Source: Ophiura sarsii (Eukaryota > Echinodermata > Ophiuroidea > Amphilepidida > Ophiuridae). From it: 64,000 nucleotides of DNA. Numbering within the stretch: position 1 is the stretch's first letter; each line of letters opens with the position of its first letter. The notes below the pieces were generated by a model that made no database searches, had not been told where the DNA came from, and saw nothing but the letters and a program-made list of their open reading frames with translations. Of the stretch, positions 48,705 to 59,215 are shown piece by piece. A program made the position numbers and the translations under genes. Location: assembly GCA_035610835.1 (NCBI GenBank), contig JAYJML010000201.1, forward strand, positions 1-64,000. Reading direction: 5' to 3'.

Positions 48705-51245
48705 AAATACCTTTGTGACGCGATATCTGAAGATCCGTAAGGCCTATCGTGATGGGACTTGGTGGAGGGAAGGGGGGTGGTGCGTTCTGTTGCTGATTGA
48801 TTTTTCAAGGTCATCGGGGGTCATGCAAGGTCATCGGGGTCAAATATGCTTAAAACTTTTGAGACGCGTTGTGACGCGATATCTAGAGATCCGTAAGGCC
48901 TATCTTGATGGGACTTGATGTCAGGGAAGGGGGTGGGGTCAGGGATACTATTAACTTTGGGATAGGAAAGTTGTATACTAACGTACGTAGCGAAAACGGA
49001 CCTTTTGCATATTTGAATAAATTATGGTTATCGTCCGGAATGTGTCGGTGACCGGCGTTTAACGCGTTTAACAATGTTTAACCAGGTTTAACGGCAGGTT
49101 AAACGGCATGTTAGTCAGCATAGGTTTGGGGGCGCTGCAGACGACGGTGGCCACGTGAAACCTAAATTTTGAATTCGTAGTGAATAACACGTAATCGCGA
49201 ATTTTAAACTATCATTTTGACAAATACATCATAATTAAAAGGATTTTTATCGTTAACCGGGCGATGACTGTTAAAAATAATTCAAAATGGTGCACTCCCG
49301 TTGCCAAATTGGGTCGTCTGAGAGACGCGTGGCCAGCGTTGCGTCGTCTGCTACAATCATCACGCCTGATCGGTATAGCGCCCTCAATTCTATGCTGACT
49401 AAGTTCGATTTAAAAGTGGACCCGATCGGCAAGCTCAGTGACATACCCCTGGTGGGGTGTTCTTTTGCTGATTAGATTTTCAAGGTCATTGGAGGTCATT
49501 CAAGGTCATCGGGGTCAAATAAGATCTGTAAGGCCGATCTTGATGAGATTTGGTGGAGGGAAGGGGGTGGTGTGTTCTTTTTGCTGATTAAATTTCCAAG
49601 GTCATCGGAGGTCATTCAAGGTCATCGGGGGTCAAATATGGGGTCAAATAGATCAGTAAGGCCTATCTTGATGGGATTTGGTGGAGGGAAGGGGGTGGTG
49701 TGTTCTTTTTGCTGATTAAATTTTCAAGGTCACCAGAGGTCATCGGGGTCAAATATGGGGTCAAATAGATCAGTAAGGCCTATATTGATGAGATTTGGTG
49801 GAGGGAAGGGGAGTGGTGTGTTCTTTTTGCTGAATAAATTTTCAAGGTCATCAGAGGTCATTCAAGGTCATCGGGGGTCAAATAAGATCCATAAGGCCTA
49901 TCTTGATTGGATTTGGTGGAGGGAAGGGGGATGGTGTGTTCTTTTTGTTGATTAATTTTTCGGGGGTCATCATGCAGGGGTCAAATATGGGGTCAAATAG
50001 ATCAGTAAGGCCTATCTTGATGGGATTTGGTGGAGGGAAGGGGGTGGTGTGTTCTTTTTGTTGATTAATTTTTCGGGGTCATCGGGGGTCAAATATGGGG
50101 TCAAATAGATCAGTAAGGCCTATCTTGATGGGATTTGGTGGACGGAAGAGGGATGGTGTGTTCTTTTTGTTGATTAATTTGTCAGGGTCATTGGGGTCAA
50201 ATATGGGGTCAAATAGATCAGTAAGGCCTATCTTGATGGGATTTGGTGGAGGGAAGGGGGGTGGTGTGTTCTTTTTGTTGATTAATATTTCGGGGTCATT
50301 GGGGGTCAAATATGGGGTCAAATAGATCAGTAAGGCCTATCTTGATGGGATTTGGTGGACGGAAGAAGGATGGTGTGTTCTTTTTGTTGATTAATTTATC
50401 GGGGTCAAATATGGGGTCAAATAGATCAGTAAGGCCTATCTTGATGGGATTTGGTGGAGGGAAGGGGGGTGGTGTGTTCTTTTTGTTGATTAATTTTTCG
50501 GGGTCATCGGGGGTCAAATAGATCAGTAAGGCCTATCTTGATGGGATTTGGTGGAGGGAAGGGGTGGTGTGTTCTTTTTCCTGATTAAATTTTCAAGGTC
50601 ATCAAAGGTCATTCAAGGTCATCTGGGGTCAAATAAGATCCGTAAGGCCTATCTTGATGGGATTTGGTGGACGGAGGAGGGATGTTGTGTTCTTCTTGTT
50701 GATTAATTTTTCGGGGTCATCGGGGGTCAAATAGATCAGTAAGGCCTATCTTGATGGGATTTGGTGGAGGGAAGGGGGGTGGTGTGTTCTTTTTCCTGAT
50801 TAAATTTTCAAGGTCATCAAAGGTCATTCAAGGTCATCTGGGGTCAAATAAGATCCGTAAGGCCCATCTTGATGGGATTTGGTGGACGGAAGAGGGATGG
50901 TGTGTTCTTTTTGTTGATTAATTTTTCTGGGTCATCGGGGGTCAAATATGGGGTCAAATAGATCAGTAAGGCCTATCTTGATAAGATTTGGTGGAGGGAA
51001 GGGGGTTGGTGTGTTCTTTTTGCTGATTAAATTTTCAAGGTCATCAGAGGTCATCTGGGGGTCAAATAAGATCCGTAAGGCCTATCTTGATGGGATGTGG
51101 TGGACGGATGAGGGATGGTGTTTTTTTTTTGCTGATTAATTTTTTAAGGTCATCTGGGGTCAAATAACATCTGTAAGGCCTATCTTGATGTGATTTGGTG
51201 TAGGGAAGGGGGTTGGTGTGTTCTTTTTGTTGATTAAATTTTTCA
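48705..51245 (+). repeat. Minisatellite of about 100-120 bp, about 18 copies
   Basis: Units contain GTAAGGCCTATCTTGATGGG, TTTGGTGGAGGGAAGGGGG, TGTTCTTTTTG(C/T)TGATTAA and one to three GGTCATCGGGGTCAAA phrases. The number of these phrases varies and sets the unit length. Units start at about 48738, 48893, 49530, 49655, 49774, 49890, 50006, 50114, 50220, 50329, 50427, 50526, 50644, 50735, 50856, 50968, 51076 and 51175. Open frames through the array follow the repeat and are not genes. Confidence 0.93.
48939..49457. mobile_element. 519-bp insertion inside the minisatellite
   Basis: A repeat unit is broken at GGGAAGGGGGTGGGG (to 48938) and resumes after a second GGTGGGG (49451-49457) with TGTTCTTTTGCTGATTA. 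The 7-bp direct repeat looks like a target duplication. The inserted sequence is unrelated to the minisatellite and contains GTTTAAC phrases (49058-49110). Its ends (AGGGATA, and AGGGGTA inverted) are only weakly alike. No transposase. Confidence 0.65.
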
Positions 51246-51597
51246 AGGTATTACATCCCTTGCATGAACTACAATGCATACCTCTGTGACAGTGCTACAT
51301 TGTATCATATGTTTCATCATCATTTCTTTCAAGTCACTTTTGATGAACAGGCGAGACGCGCCGTTCGAGAACCGCCTTGTTTTTTTGTTAAATTTTTTTT
51401 CTTCAGATTTTTTTTTTTTCAGATTTTTTTTAAACAGTTTAAATGGCATTTATATTAAATTAAGTGTTTATAACATATATGTGCGGCTCTTAGAGTGATT
51501 TTAACTTCTTGTTGGCTGAACTTTGAGCTTCTGCTGGTAAAAGATTTTTTTTTTTTTTTTTTTTTTAAATCCGCCCGCCCGCCCGCCACTCCTCTCT

Positions 51598-51641
51598 GAA
51601 AGGTGTGGAGGACAACATAACAATTCTTTTTTTTGGCCTAA
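51598..51641 (-). repeat. Right member of the nested inverted pair
   Basis: Inverted match to 47862-47905 (GAGGACAACATAACAATTCT then the T run and GGCC). (GCCC)n lies just left of it. Confidence 0.75.
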
Positions 51642-51704
51642 TTGTTAACCAAAATAACAATGGAAAACTGGCGAAAATCACTCCTTTTTCCTGATCACCT
51701 TCGA

Positions 51705-52865
51705 ACTACTACTACTACTACTACCTGACATTTATACCGCGCCCAAAACCAATCAAATTGCACTAAGGCGCATAAAAACACAAACAATGGATGAAAAAAA
51801 AAAAAAAAAAAAACATAAGTCAAATAACAGCAGAAAAGTCAATGCAAACATGATGAAATAAGTTATTGATTGTAAGCATTATAGAAGAGATGTTGCTTGA
51901 GCAGTTTCTTGAATATGTGAATTGAGGAAGCACATTTAACATGATTTGGTAATGCATTCCAAAGTTTAGGTCCATAGCAAGAAAAAGATCTGTCTGTTGA
52001 ACGATGTGTCCTGTGCTCAGTGAGAATGAAAGAGGCAGTTGAGGTCGAGCGAAGATTGCGGTGAGATGTTGAAACATGAAGTAGTTCAGAAAGGTAGTCA
52101 GGAGCTGTCTGGTGAAGGCATTTGAATACAATTACAAGAATCTTGAATTCTATGCGCTGCTTTATCGGGAGCCAGTGTAACTTGACAAGATCGGCGGAAA
52201 TGGAGTCATATTTCCGTTTTCTAGTTACAATGCGAGCTGCAGTACGTTGAATGTTTACAAGACGTTTAAGGAGCGATTTACTGATACCAACCAGCAGACT
52301 ATTACAGTGGTCGATTCGTGATGTTACGAGGGAGTGAACAGCCATTTTGGTTGATTCAGTTGTTAACATCTTGCGAGCACGGCCGATGTTTATAAGATGA
52401 TAATTGGCCGCTTTCACAACCTTCGTCACTTGAGCGGACATAGTCATGTTGCAGTCGAACATCACACCAAGATTTCTAACCGCGTTCACCTGCACTGGGA
52501 CATTGACACCAGCGATATTCATCGAGGGGATATGGAATTTATTCAACTGGGCACGAAATCCACACACAATGACCTCAGTTTTCTCAGCGTTCAGTTTCAG
52601 AAAATTTCGCGACATCCAGTTCTGTATATCACTAACACAGTTCTCAATAGTGGATAAAGCAAGATTCACACCATCAGCAGAAATTGGACAAATAGATGCA
52701 TAAATCTGCGTATCGTGTGCGTAAATATGCAGAGCTAAACCGTATTCGCGAATGATGCGACCAAGCGGAAGAGTGTACAGACCAAAAATAGCAAGGGCCC
52801 TAACACGGACCCTTGAGGAACACCATATCGCAGAAACTGAGTACTGGAGAACCCAGAGATCGCAC
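51705..52865 (-). mobile_element. 5'-truncated CR1/L2-type LINE
   Basis: On the minus strand this is the 3' part of a non-LTR retrotransposon: reverse-transcriptase C-terminal region, a 3' untranslated part with a T run (51793-51812 as A on the plus strand), the phrase GCGCGGTATAAATGTCAGG and a (TAG)n tail (51707-51724). A GCGC(G/T)(A/G)TATAAAT...microsatellite end is typical of CR1/L2-like and Rex-like elements. Homology stops upstream near 52835-52865, so the copy is 5'-truncated, as is common for LINEs. Confidence 0.88.
51863..52835 (-). pseudogene. Reverse-transcriptase fragment, inactive
   Basis: The reading frame ending at 51863 encodes the RT palm/thumb and the C-terminal region typical of CR1/L2-like elements (HWLPIKQRIEFKILVIVFKC, near 52130-52190). 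The catalytic YADD box reads YAHD (about 52700-52711): the first catalytic aspartate codon GAC is CAC. Upstream, the conserved GVPQGSVLGPLLF block is present but in another frame, so there is a frameshift at the T run near 52785-52790. Both lesions mean no active enzyme. I see no endonuclease domain. Confidence 0.88.
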
Positions 52866-53636
52866 ATTTAATTCTGATCGGATATTCAATTCTCCCAACA
52901 TGAACAGCCAATAGAAACAGGGAGCTTATATAATGGGAGAGGAAATTTGAATCGCAAAATTGAAGCCTAAATATATGGGCATGTGGGTGAGTACGTGCGA
53001 TGTACCTCTTAATAACTCATTAGCATAATTTAGACGCGTGATGTACCTCTTAATAACTCATAACATGATTTAGAGTTAGACGCGTGATGTACCTCTTGCA
53101 TAATGAGGGCACGCAATGTACTTCTTAGAAAGGCTTCAATCTCGAAAGTGGGAGTCTGTGTACAGTGGCACCGGCCTGATAGAAACAGTTCTACACTACT
53201 GCGTCAACTTTTCAACCAATCAGAGATCGCGTAAAAGATTATTGGGCTCGAGAATTTAAACGGAGATGGCGGCCTGCGCTGTTTTTATGCACAATTTATT
53301 GCTTTTATTTCACTTTTTTGACATCAATCCTGACAAAATATGAACAGTTTCTTAATATTATTTTCTTGCAACGAATTGTGAACTGCATCCAATCATGTGA
53401 GTTTTTACAATTGTAATCACGTTTTTAGTGTTCAAAATAAACTTTTACTGCATACAAATGGTGGTTTTTCATGGAACATTTAAAGCTTGTTGTTTTACCC
53501 CGTAATTTCCCTCCATACTCAATGCCCTGCCCTCTTCCCAAAAATTAAACCTTGTACCATAGAGGGTTGGGAAGCTTTTAAAGCTTGTTAAAATTGTTAT
53601 GATGCTTTAGAATGATAATAAAGTTACTTTTAATCC
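52866..53636. other. Spacer with degenerate minisatellite
   Basis: At 52998-53125 the phrase CGCGTGATGTACCTCTT(AATAACTCAT) recurs three to four times. The remainder shows no gene. Confidence 0.55.
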
Positions 53637-53932
53637 CTTTATACTGTAGCTCAGGTGTCCTCTCCTACACTAATGCCCCAAATTTGAATGAGAGACACGT
53701 TTTGCGATCTGATGCATATTTTGGGTATCTCGTGGACAAACATGTGAAATGGGTGCACGGGTAAAAAGGTTCCCCAAAGGCAAACGGAAAATGATATTGA
53801 CTTCATTTTTCACACTAATTTAGTAACAAATAAGGTATTCTTATAACGTTTAAAAAAATTCAAACTTCAACTTAGTTTTTAAAACAAGATGGCTTCTTTC
53901 CACTATTGCATTTTTTTTACTCACCCTGTATA
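53637..53932 (-). mobile_element. Right arm of the long inverted pair
   Basis: Reverse complement starts TATACAGGGTGAGTAAAAAA and follows 47288-47770 through AAACGTT..., TTTTCCGTTTG, ACATGTTTGTCCAC and GAGGACACCTGA. Substitutions are frequent, so the pair is old. Confidence 0.75.
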
Positions 53933-53987
53933 GGTCCGCTCATAATATTTTACCCTATAGATACATGTAGGTTCGAAAATTATCTTT

Positions 53988-54024
53988 ACTAGCGGGCACC
54001 AGCGCTTCGCGCTGGACCCGCTAG
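53988..54024 (-). repeat. Helitron-type GC-rich hairpin
   Basis: CTAGCGGG...CCAGCGCTTCGCGCTGG...CCCGCTAG is a near-perfect palindrome preceded by ACTAG. It has the form of the 3' end of the element at 38782. I could not find a matching 5' TC end, so this may be a solo end. Confidence 0.45.
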
Positions 54025-54159
54025 AAGATTTCACGGGGAATAAGTAAACAAAGCGTAAGAAAATGTGATACAATAATATCAAGAACATGTCCTACATGTA
54101 TACATAATCCAGACAGGGCCCTATTAAAACAATCCGAATAGCGCAGGTGCTTTTGATAA

Positions 54160-54317
54160 TCCAGGTATACATGTGCCTTAATCTAGGTAGGCCTACGTTT
54201 GTGTTTCCCGATACCTATGTAGGCCTCCCATGAGACCTGAAATGCGGGTACCCGTTGTCCCATTATATCCAGGGACCCCATAGGCCTAAGCCCTACCCCC
54301 TAATCCAGTTGCCCCAT
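54160..54317. repeat. Degenerate CCAGGTACCCATGTGCCC minisatellite, left part
   Basis: Irregular units of about 25-40 bp built from (T)CCAG(G/A)TA(C/T)CC(A)TGTGCCCTTAAT, interspersed with TAGGCCT. The pattern continues right of E3. Confidence 0.6.
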
Positions 54318-55515
54318 GTGGGTGTTTCCATAAATACAGGTACCAGTGGGATATTTGCATTGTCTATATTCAAATGGTTCAATATCCTGTTATACGAATG
54401 TACTTGGTTAATTTTCATTTTAAAATCTGATGAAGTCCATAAAGTTGCACTGGTATAACACCACAATATGTATATTATATCAACATTTTTTCTTATTTTG
54501 GTGAAAATTCGGCAAAATATCCTACAATTTTGGCAAAAAAGTGTGACATTTAAGACAGGGTCAAAATATTAACAATATGGTGATTTTGTTTAGAGTAATT
54601 GTGTTATCTGTAGGCTAAATGATCAATATCAAACTAGTTTTGAAGTGTTAAACACATTTTTCATAAGCAAATTACTGAGAAGTAATAATTGAATACATGG
54701 CAATTTTACCGTCACCGTGTAACATTTGGTGTCTCAAAAACCCGTTACACGGTGAAGGCAGTTTTCTTTAAATTTAGCAGTGACAATAATCTCCATCTTA
54801 TTTCCCTTTTGTTGATTTTACAAGCCTCTCTGATAGGTTAAAGGAAAATAGAAGAGTTAAACTGAAATTGCAACAAACATAGAAAATATAGCTGTTTTTA
54901 AGTTTGAATATTATGTTTGGTGTCTCCAAAAATGTTACGCTGTGAGAACTTTAGGGTAACATCGTAGTTATGTGCCAGCACACTTTATGAATAAATTGTG
55001 TATAAACTGTCTCTTGTTATACATGTAGGCTCCTAGCATACATGGAACAAAAGTTTCCACTTTATCAATATAATTAGAGTTACAAGGAAATTAAGGTTTG
55101 GTGTCTCCGTTACACGGGGACGCATGAAATATCAATTCCACCACCCAAAAAATAGGTAATCTCATCTTTTCACTATTAATGATGTTTATAGAGTAAAGCA
55201 ATGGTAATTGCCTTTAAAAAAACAAAATAAAAGTGATCAGACAGTTTCTGCAGTTGCCAGGCATAATTGAACATTTTGGTGTCTTTTAGTGTCTCAGTTA
55301 CACGGGGAGACAAGTATTTCCAAGAAATACTGATGTTATAATAGTGAAAATGTATCTCTGTACGCTTCAATGACCTGTTCTGATCCATTTTCATGAAATA
55401 GAATAATGGAACATATTATGAAAGTGGTTATTCAGTTAATATAGACACATTTTGAATATTTAGACCTAATTTGTGTATGTCACACATTGGCGCCCTTATT
55501 TATGGAAACACCCAC
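54318..55515. mobile_element. E3, inverted-repeat block with iterated GGTGTCTC...GTTACACGG box
   Basis: Ends GTGGGTGTTTCCATAAATA (54318-54336) and its perfect inverse (55497-55515) continue inward with weaker similarity for about 12 bp. The compound box TTTGGTGTCTCC...GTTACACGG(T/G)GA recurs at 54728, 54919, 55100 and 55278 (position of GGTGTC), 191, 181 and 178 bp apart, all in one orientation. At the first copy an inverted CACCGTGTAAC stands just upstream (54713). The intervals between boxes are not alike. The block interrupts the surrounding minisatellite. No coding sequence. Confidence 0.78.
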
Positions 55516-56560
55516 GTGCTCTTAATAATGCACCGGATACCACATAATCAAGGTAGGCCCACTGCAGTGTGCCGTTATCTCGAGATACCCAGGTGCCCTT
55601 ACTTGATCATATTCAAGTAAATTAAACGCGGGTGCCGAAGATAGCGGGCAGTAAAAGTCCTATCACAATAGGCAGAGGTCAAAGCGTTATAAATGTTTAT
55701 ATAAATATCAAGAGTATGTCCTTAAATAATTCAGGTACTAAAGTGCCCTTGATATAATGTAAGTGACATGGTGCCCTTAATACACCATGAGCCTAGGCCC
55801 AATGTGCTCTTAAATAATACAGATACCCATGTTTCTAATCCAAGTAGGCCTACTCCATCAACGTGTTTTTAATACCCCCAGTTATTACCTCCTGTCAGCG
55901 CATGTTTCCACCTATTTTGTACCCCAAATAATAAAAAGTTGAATTTTTATGTGAAAATTGAAAGTTACTTAAAATTTAGATTTTAAATGTCTCCCCGATT
56001 CTTTTATTACCCCTCCACCCCGTTTTCCTCCTTTAACATTTTGGTGCTGGTGTCGCCACTGCCCATTATGCACATACTGTATCCAGGTAATTCAGTATAG
56101 GCCTACGTTCTGAGCGTTATAGTTTTATAGTAGGTCGTTTAGTTTTATGGTCGGCGGAGTCTATCATCAAGATCACTTGTACCATTCCACGCTTGTACTT
56201 GAGCACAATGTATGCCATCCGGGTTTTGTTTGGCCTATTTACATTAAATACATTATTCCTTCAATAGGCATGTGGGGCCTTACATATAGTATGTAGTCCC
56301 TTTGTCAGGTTTGCTGTGTTCTATAAAGCCTCCCGAGATACTATCTGAGTGTACACCCTTAAAATCCAGTTATCAAACGTGGCCCACCTGCGCATAGTAT
56401 ATCCAGGTAATTTGAGACTCGTTTTATTATAGTGAACCCCGTAATCCAGATACCACGGATGCCCTTAATAAATCCAGACACTCTATAATAATCATGATAA
56501 TGTACCACACAAAAAACACGTTCCGTTTATCCAGATGCCCCATGTGCCCTTATATCCAAG
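55516..56560. repeat. Degenerate CCAGGTACCCATGTGCCC minisatellite, right part
   Basis: Phrases such as CACGTGCTCTTAATAATGCA, CCCAGGTGCCCTTAC, AAGTGCCCTTGATATAATG, GGTGCCCTTAATACACC and CCATGTGCCCTTATATCCA recur irregularly. Strongly diverged, with no gene. Confidence 0.55.
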
Positions 56561-58404
56561 TGCGGAGAGGAGGAGGTGGCTTCAGCTGTTTAGAGTACAC
56601 TATTAGAAAAAGGGTGCAGAGGGGTTCTTGGCTGTCCCGTATATGGTTTAAAGGTTCTTTGATTTTGAAGGCCCCCAAAAGGTTCTGTAATGTTTGCCCA
56701 TATTTCGCCTATTTTGAACCTTAAAATTACAATGTGCACGGTTTGCGCCACAAACGCGTACACTTTTTGTGCTGCGTCATTACGTGTGCGCCGAACCGCG
56801 TTCGCCATGTTAAACGCGGCCGCGCAGCACAACATAGAAACGGTTGACATGGTACTGCCAGTTTCTTTATCGTTAGCAAACGTCGCATTCATCTATGTTA
56901 CTAATGTGAAAGTGTCACTTTAAGATCTGTGTAAGAGTTTTTGTTTACATTTAGAAAATGCCGTGAAATATTTTTATTTGTCGGACGTATAAATGCTTGT
57001 TACTATGCGATCTTTAAGAATAACAAACAGCCGCATATACAGAAATGTAGCTATATCCCTGAAGAAAATATTTTGGGTGAAGACCATATGTCATCACTCA
57101 CTCCGAAAACCACAATTTGTGTCCGAACAGTAGCTACCCGAGTAAAATAAATTCAACATTTTGGATTTTCACATGTGATCCTTTCTGCGCATGTCTGAAA
57201 ACGGGAAAAAACGGGTATTGAACTATCTAATTAGCTCGTGTATTAGAGGCTTAATTACCACGCTTTTTCAGTTGAAGAGGGACGCGAGTGCAAAATTATT
57301 ATTGAACTATCTAATCAGGCGAGGGACCGAAAATTAGTATATAGATTATCGACTTTGCAAGGCTATAATTTCACAATTAATTGCATTTAAAAACTTATAG
57401 GCAGACAGGCCTAGCATTCAGATGCAGCGTTCATGATAACCGCTGTCGCGTCGCAAAATGCTCCACACTTATGAAGTATTGCTATTCAATTGCACAAATG
57501 TGTAGCTAAAAGTGCGACGCAAGAAGATTCCCTACTTGATATTTGATCACGTTCCATCAAAGCCAAACCTAAAAAGATTTCGTTTCATCTTCAAATAACT
57601 AAAAAAAGTATGATAAATCCTCAAGTATCGGCAGTTCATATTTCGTTTTTTGTCTGAGTTAAATACCGTATTGCTTTACATGCATGTGCGCAGAAGTCTT
57701 ACTGTCGGTTTAAAATTAAAAAATGACGGTTTCTGCGCACATCGGAGCAAAGTTATAATCATGACGTCACTTTTGATGCTAGTCTTGTTCCCATGCCGCA
57801 GAGTGTTACGAAAAGGTGAATCGAAAAGGCGCCAACAAAAATGACTTGGAATAAAACTAATGGAGCACCACGGACACAAGGAAATTCCTTGAATGAATGA
57901 ATAAAAAATGGCGTTTAGTAAGAAGATGATGTAAACAATTATGAAATCCATCGTGACTCGTGAGCGAAATAATGCCTGTATTTCCTTTTGTTTTATTACT
58001 AAAATGTGACATGTTAGTTCAAATTGTAAAATCTACATTTGTAGATCGTTTACATGTTACGTATTCTGTATTTTGCTAACGGGACACAGGTTATATGTGC
58101 GTTACACGGTTGAACCGTGTTACGTGCGCATGCCAGATTATGTAGAACGTGCAAAGTTGATGAAATATTAATTTTATTACTAGAAAAAAAGTGCTATACA
58201 AAATTTGTAAATTGCTACACAAAACTAATAGTGCATCACACTTTTTGCTAGTAGCGTATAGGACCCCTGCTATTGGCCTACTGTTTATCATGATTTAAAA
58301 GAGTAATAATAATAAACTTATCTACCGCCCCCCCCCCCCTTTTTGAACATGTTGGATACAATTTGCCTTGGAATGGAATCTTGTGTTTAGAACTTTTAAG
58401 TTCT
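56561..58404. other. Unassigned sequence
   Basis: No gene supported. A CpG-rich patch at 56735-56830 and a pair of ATTGAACTATCTAAT(T/C)AG phrases (57218 and 57301) are the only structure noted. A poly-C run lies at 58329-58338. Confidence 0.35.
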
Positions 58405-58482
58405 TTTGGTTGAGATACCAACATATATGTTCAATTAAAACTAAAAGTGTATAATGTAACATATTACCTTCTTGTCTTTTAG

Positions 58483-58546
58483 AAATGAGTTCCCAAGAAG
58501 AAATTTCATGGTCAGACACAACACAAATCAGTCAATGCCGCCATCA
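58483..58546 (+). pseudogene. Frameshifted copy of the exon at 60330
   Basis: TTGTCTTTTAG|AAATGAGTTCC matches 60310-60340, including the polypyrimidine tract and the TATAATGTAACATATT upstream of it. After ATG AGT TCC the copy keeps GAAGAAAT...TCATGGTCAGACACA. A 5-bp insertion then shifts the frame, and homology ends after CCGCCATCAA. There is no donor site, so I read it as a broken duplicate. Confidence 0.5.
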
Positions 58547-58675
58547 AGAATTTCTTCATTTCTTCATCGATGCGAATTTCTTTAACACAGTAGTTAGAAC
58601 CACCAAATTTTTGTCGATCATCGCGTCACAATTTTATCAGGTCCCACGTGCCTGGTGCACATCACGACGGCTGGT

Positions 58676-58757
58676 GCCGCGAGTGGTGGGCCTGTTGTTT
58701 TGGAATGTAGTGCATCTTAGCGAGTGGTACGCCTGTTGTTTTGGAATGTAGTGCATC
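58676..58757 (+). repeat. About 40-bp tandem pair
   Basis: GCGAGTGGT(G/A)(G/C)GCCTGTTGTT through GAATGTAGTGCATC occurs twice in tandem. Confidence 0.88.
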
Positions 58758-59029
58758 GCAAGACCGCGTTCAACCATTTGGACGCGCGCCCTCAGAACAT
58801 GACGCCATGATCGTAATACATGTATAACATTAAAACGTCAAACGATCTTTACAGATCAGTGACCGCACTACTGTGCATTAGACTTTTGTAGTCTGTAGTA
58901 GACAAGGGCAGTCTCTACGTTATTTCCATTGGTCAAGGGGCAGTCCTTTGGAGGTTCTATTAGAACCAAATTTATATAGTAGGCCAGTGGCAACCTACGT
59001 GTTCAGTGGAAGCGGCAATCCATCTGAAC

Positions 59030-59049
59030 GGCTCTTTTCAGAGCCACCA
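59030..59049 (+). promoter_or_regulatory. Orphan histone-type mRNA 3' stem-loop
   Basis: GGCTCTTTTCAGAGCCACCA matches the metazoan replication-dependent histone 3' end exactly: 6-bp stem, 4-nt TTTC loop, and CCACCA flank. A purine-rich ACAAGTAGGAAAGG follows 10-25 nt later, where the U7 snRNA target would lie. No histone coding sequence stands upstream; the nearest open frame does not resemble a histone. A second hairpin, GGTTCT-ATT-AGAACC, lies at about 58952-58966. It may be the remnant of a retrocopied or rearranged histone gene. Confidence 0.55.
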
Positions 59050-59168
59050 ATTCTTTCACAAGTAGGAAAGGGCACCTACTCTCAAATCATCGGGCAAGGG
59101 GCAGCCCAAATGATGATAACAAGAGAAGTGGCAATCTCTGTTTTGTTTAATATTATAATAATTTGGTC

Positions 59169-59198
59169 CTGAAGAAGTCAGAGCTAATCCTGACGAAA
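59169..59198 (+). ncRNA. Hammerhead-like core, possible Penelope-like element remnant
   Basis: CTGAAGA (fits CUGANGA), then stem GTCAG/CTGAC with loop AGCTAATC, then GAAA. This is the order of a hammerhead ribozyme core with stem II. Such cores are known in Penelope-like retroelements. One unpaired A lies between CTGAAGA and the stem, and I could not establish stems I and III or the cleavage site. It may be a decayed or unrelated motif. Confidence 0.3.
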
Positions 59199-59215
59199 GC
59201 TTGACAGATTAAAAC

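Noticed and set aside
49755..51139. Serial open frames with a repeated GSNRSVRPILMGFGG-like peptide
   Set aside because: They mirror the minisatellite unit and occur with breaks in several frames, and the sense/antisense frames overlap. Not a tandem-repeat protein.
53988..54024. Complete Helitron-like element on the minus strand
   Set aside because: Only the hairpin end is visible. No convincing 5' TC end with host A was found upstream on that strand, so it is listed only as a hairpin.
58948..59172. Histone H4 pseudogene upstream of the stem-loop
   Set aside because: A few residues can be forced to resemble the H4 C terminus, but the match is too short and gapped to claim.
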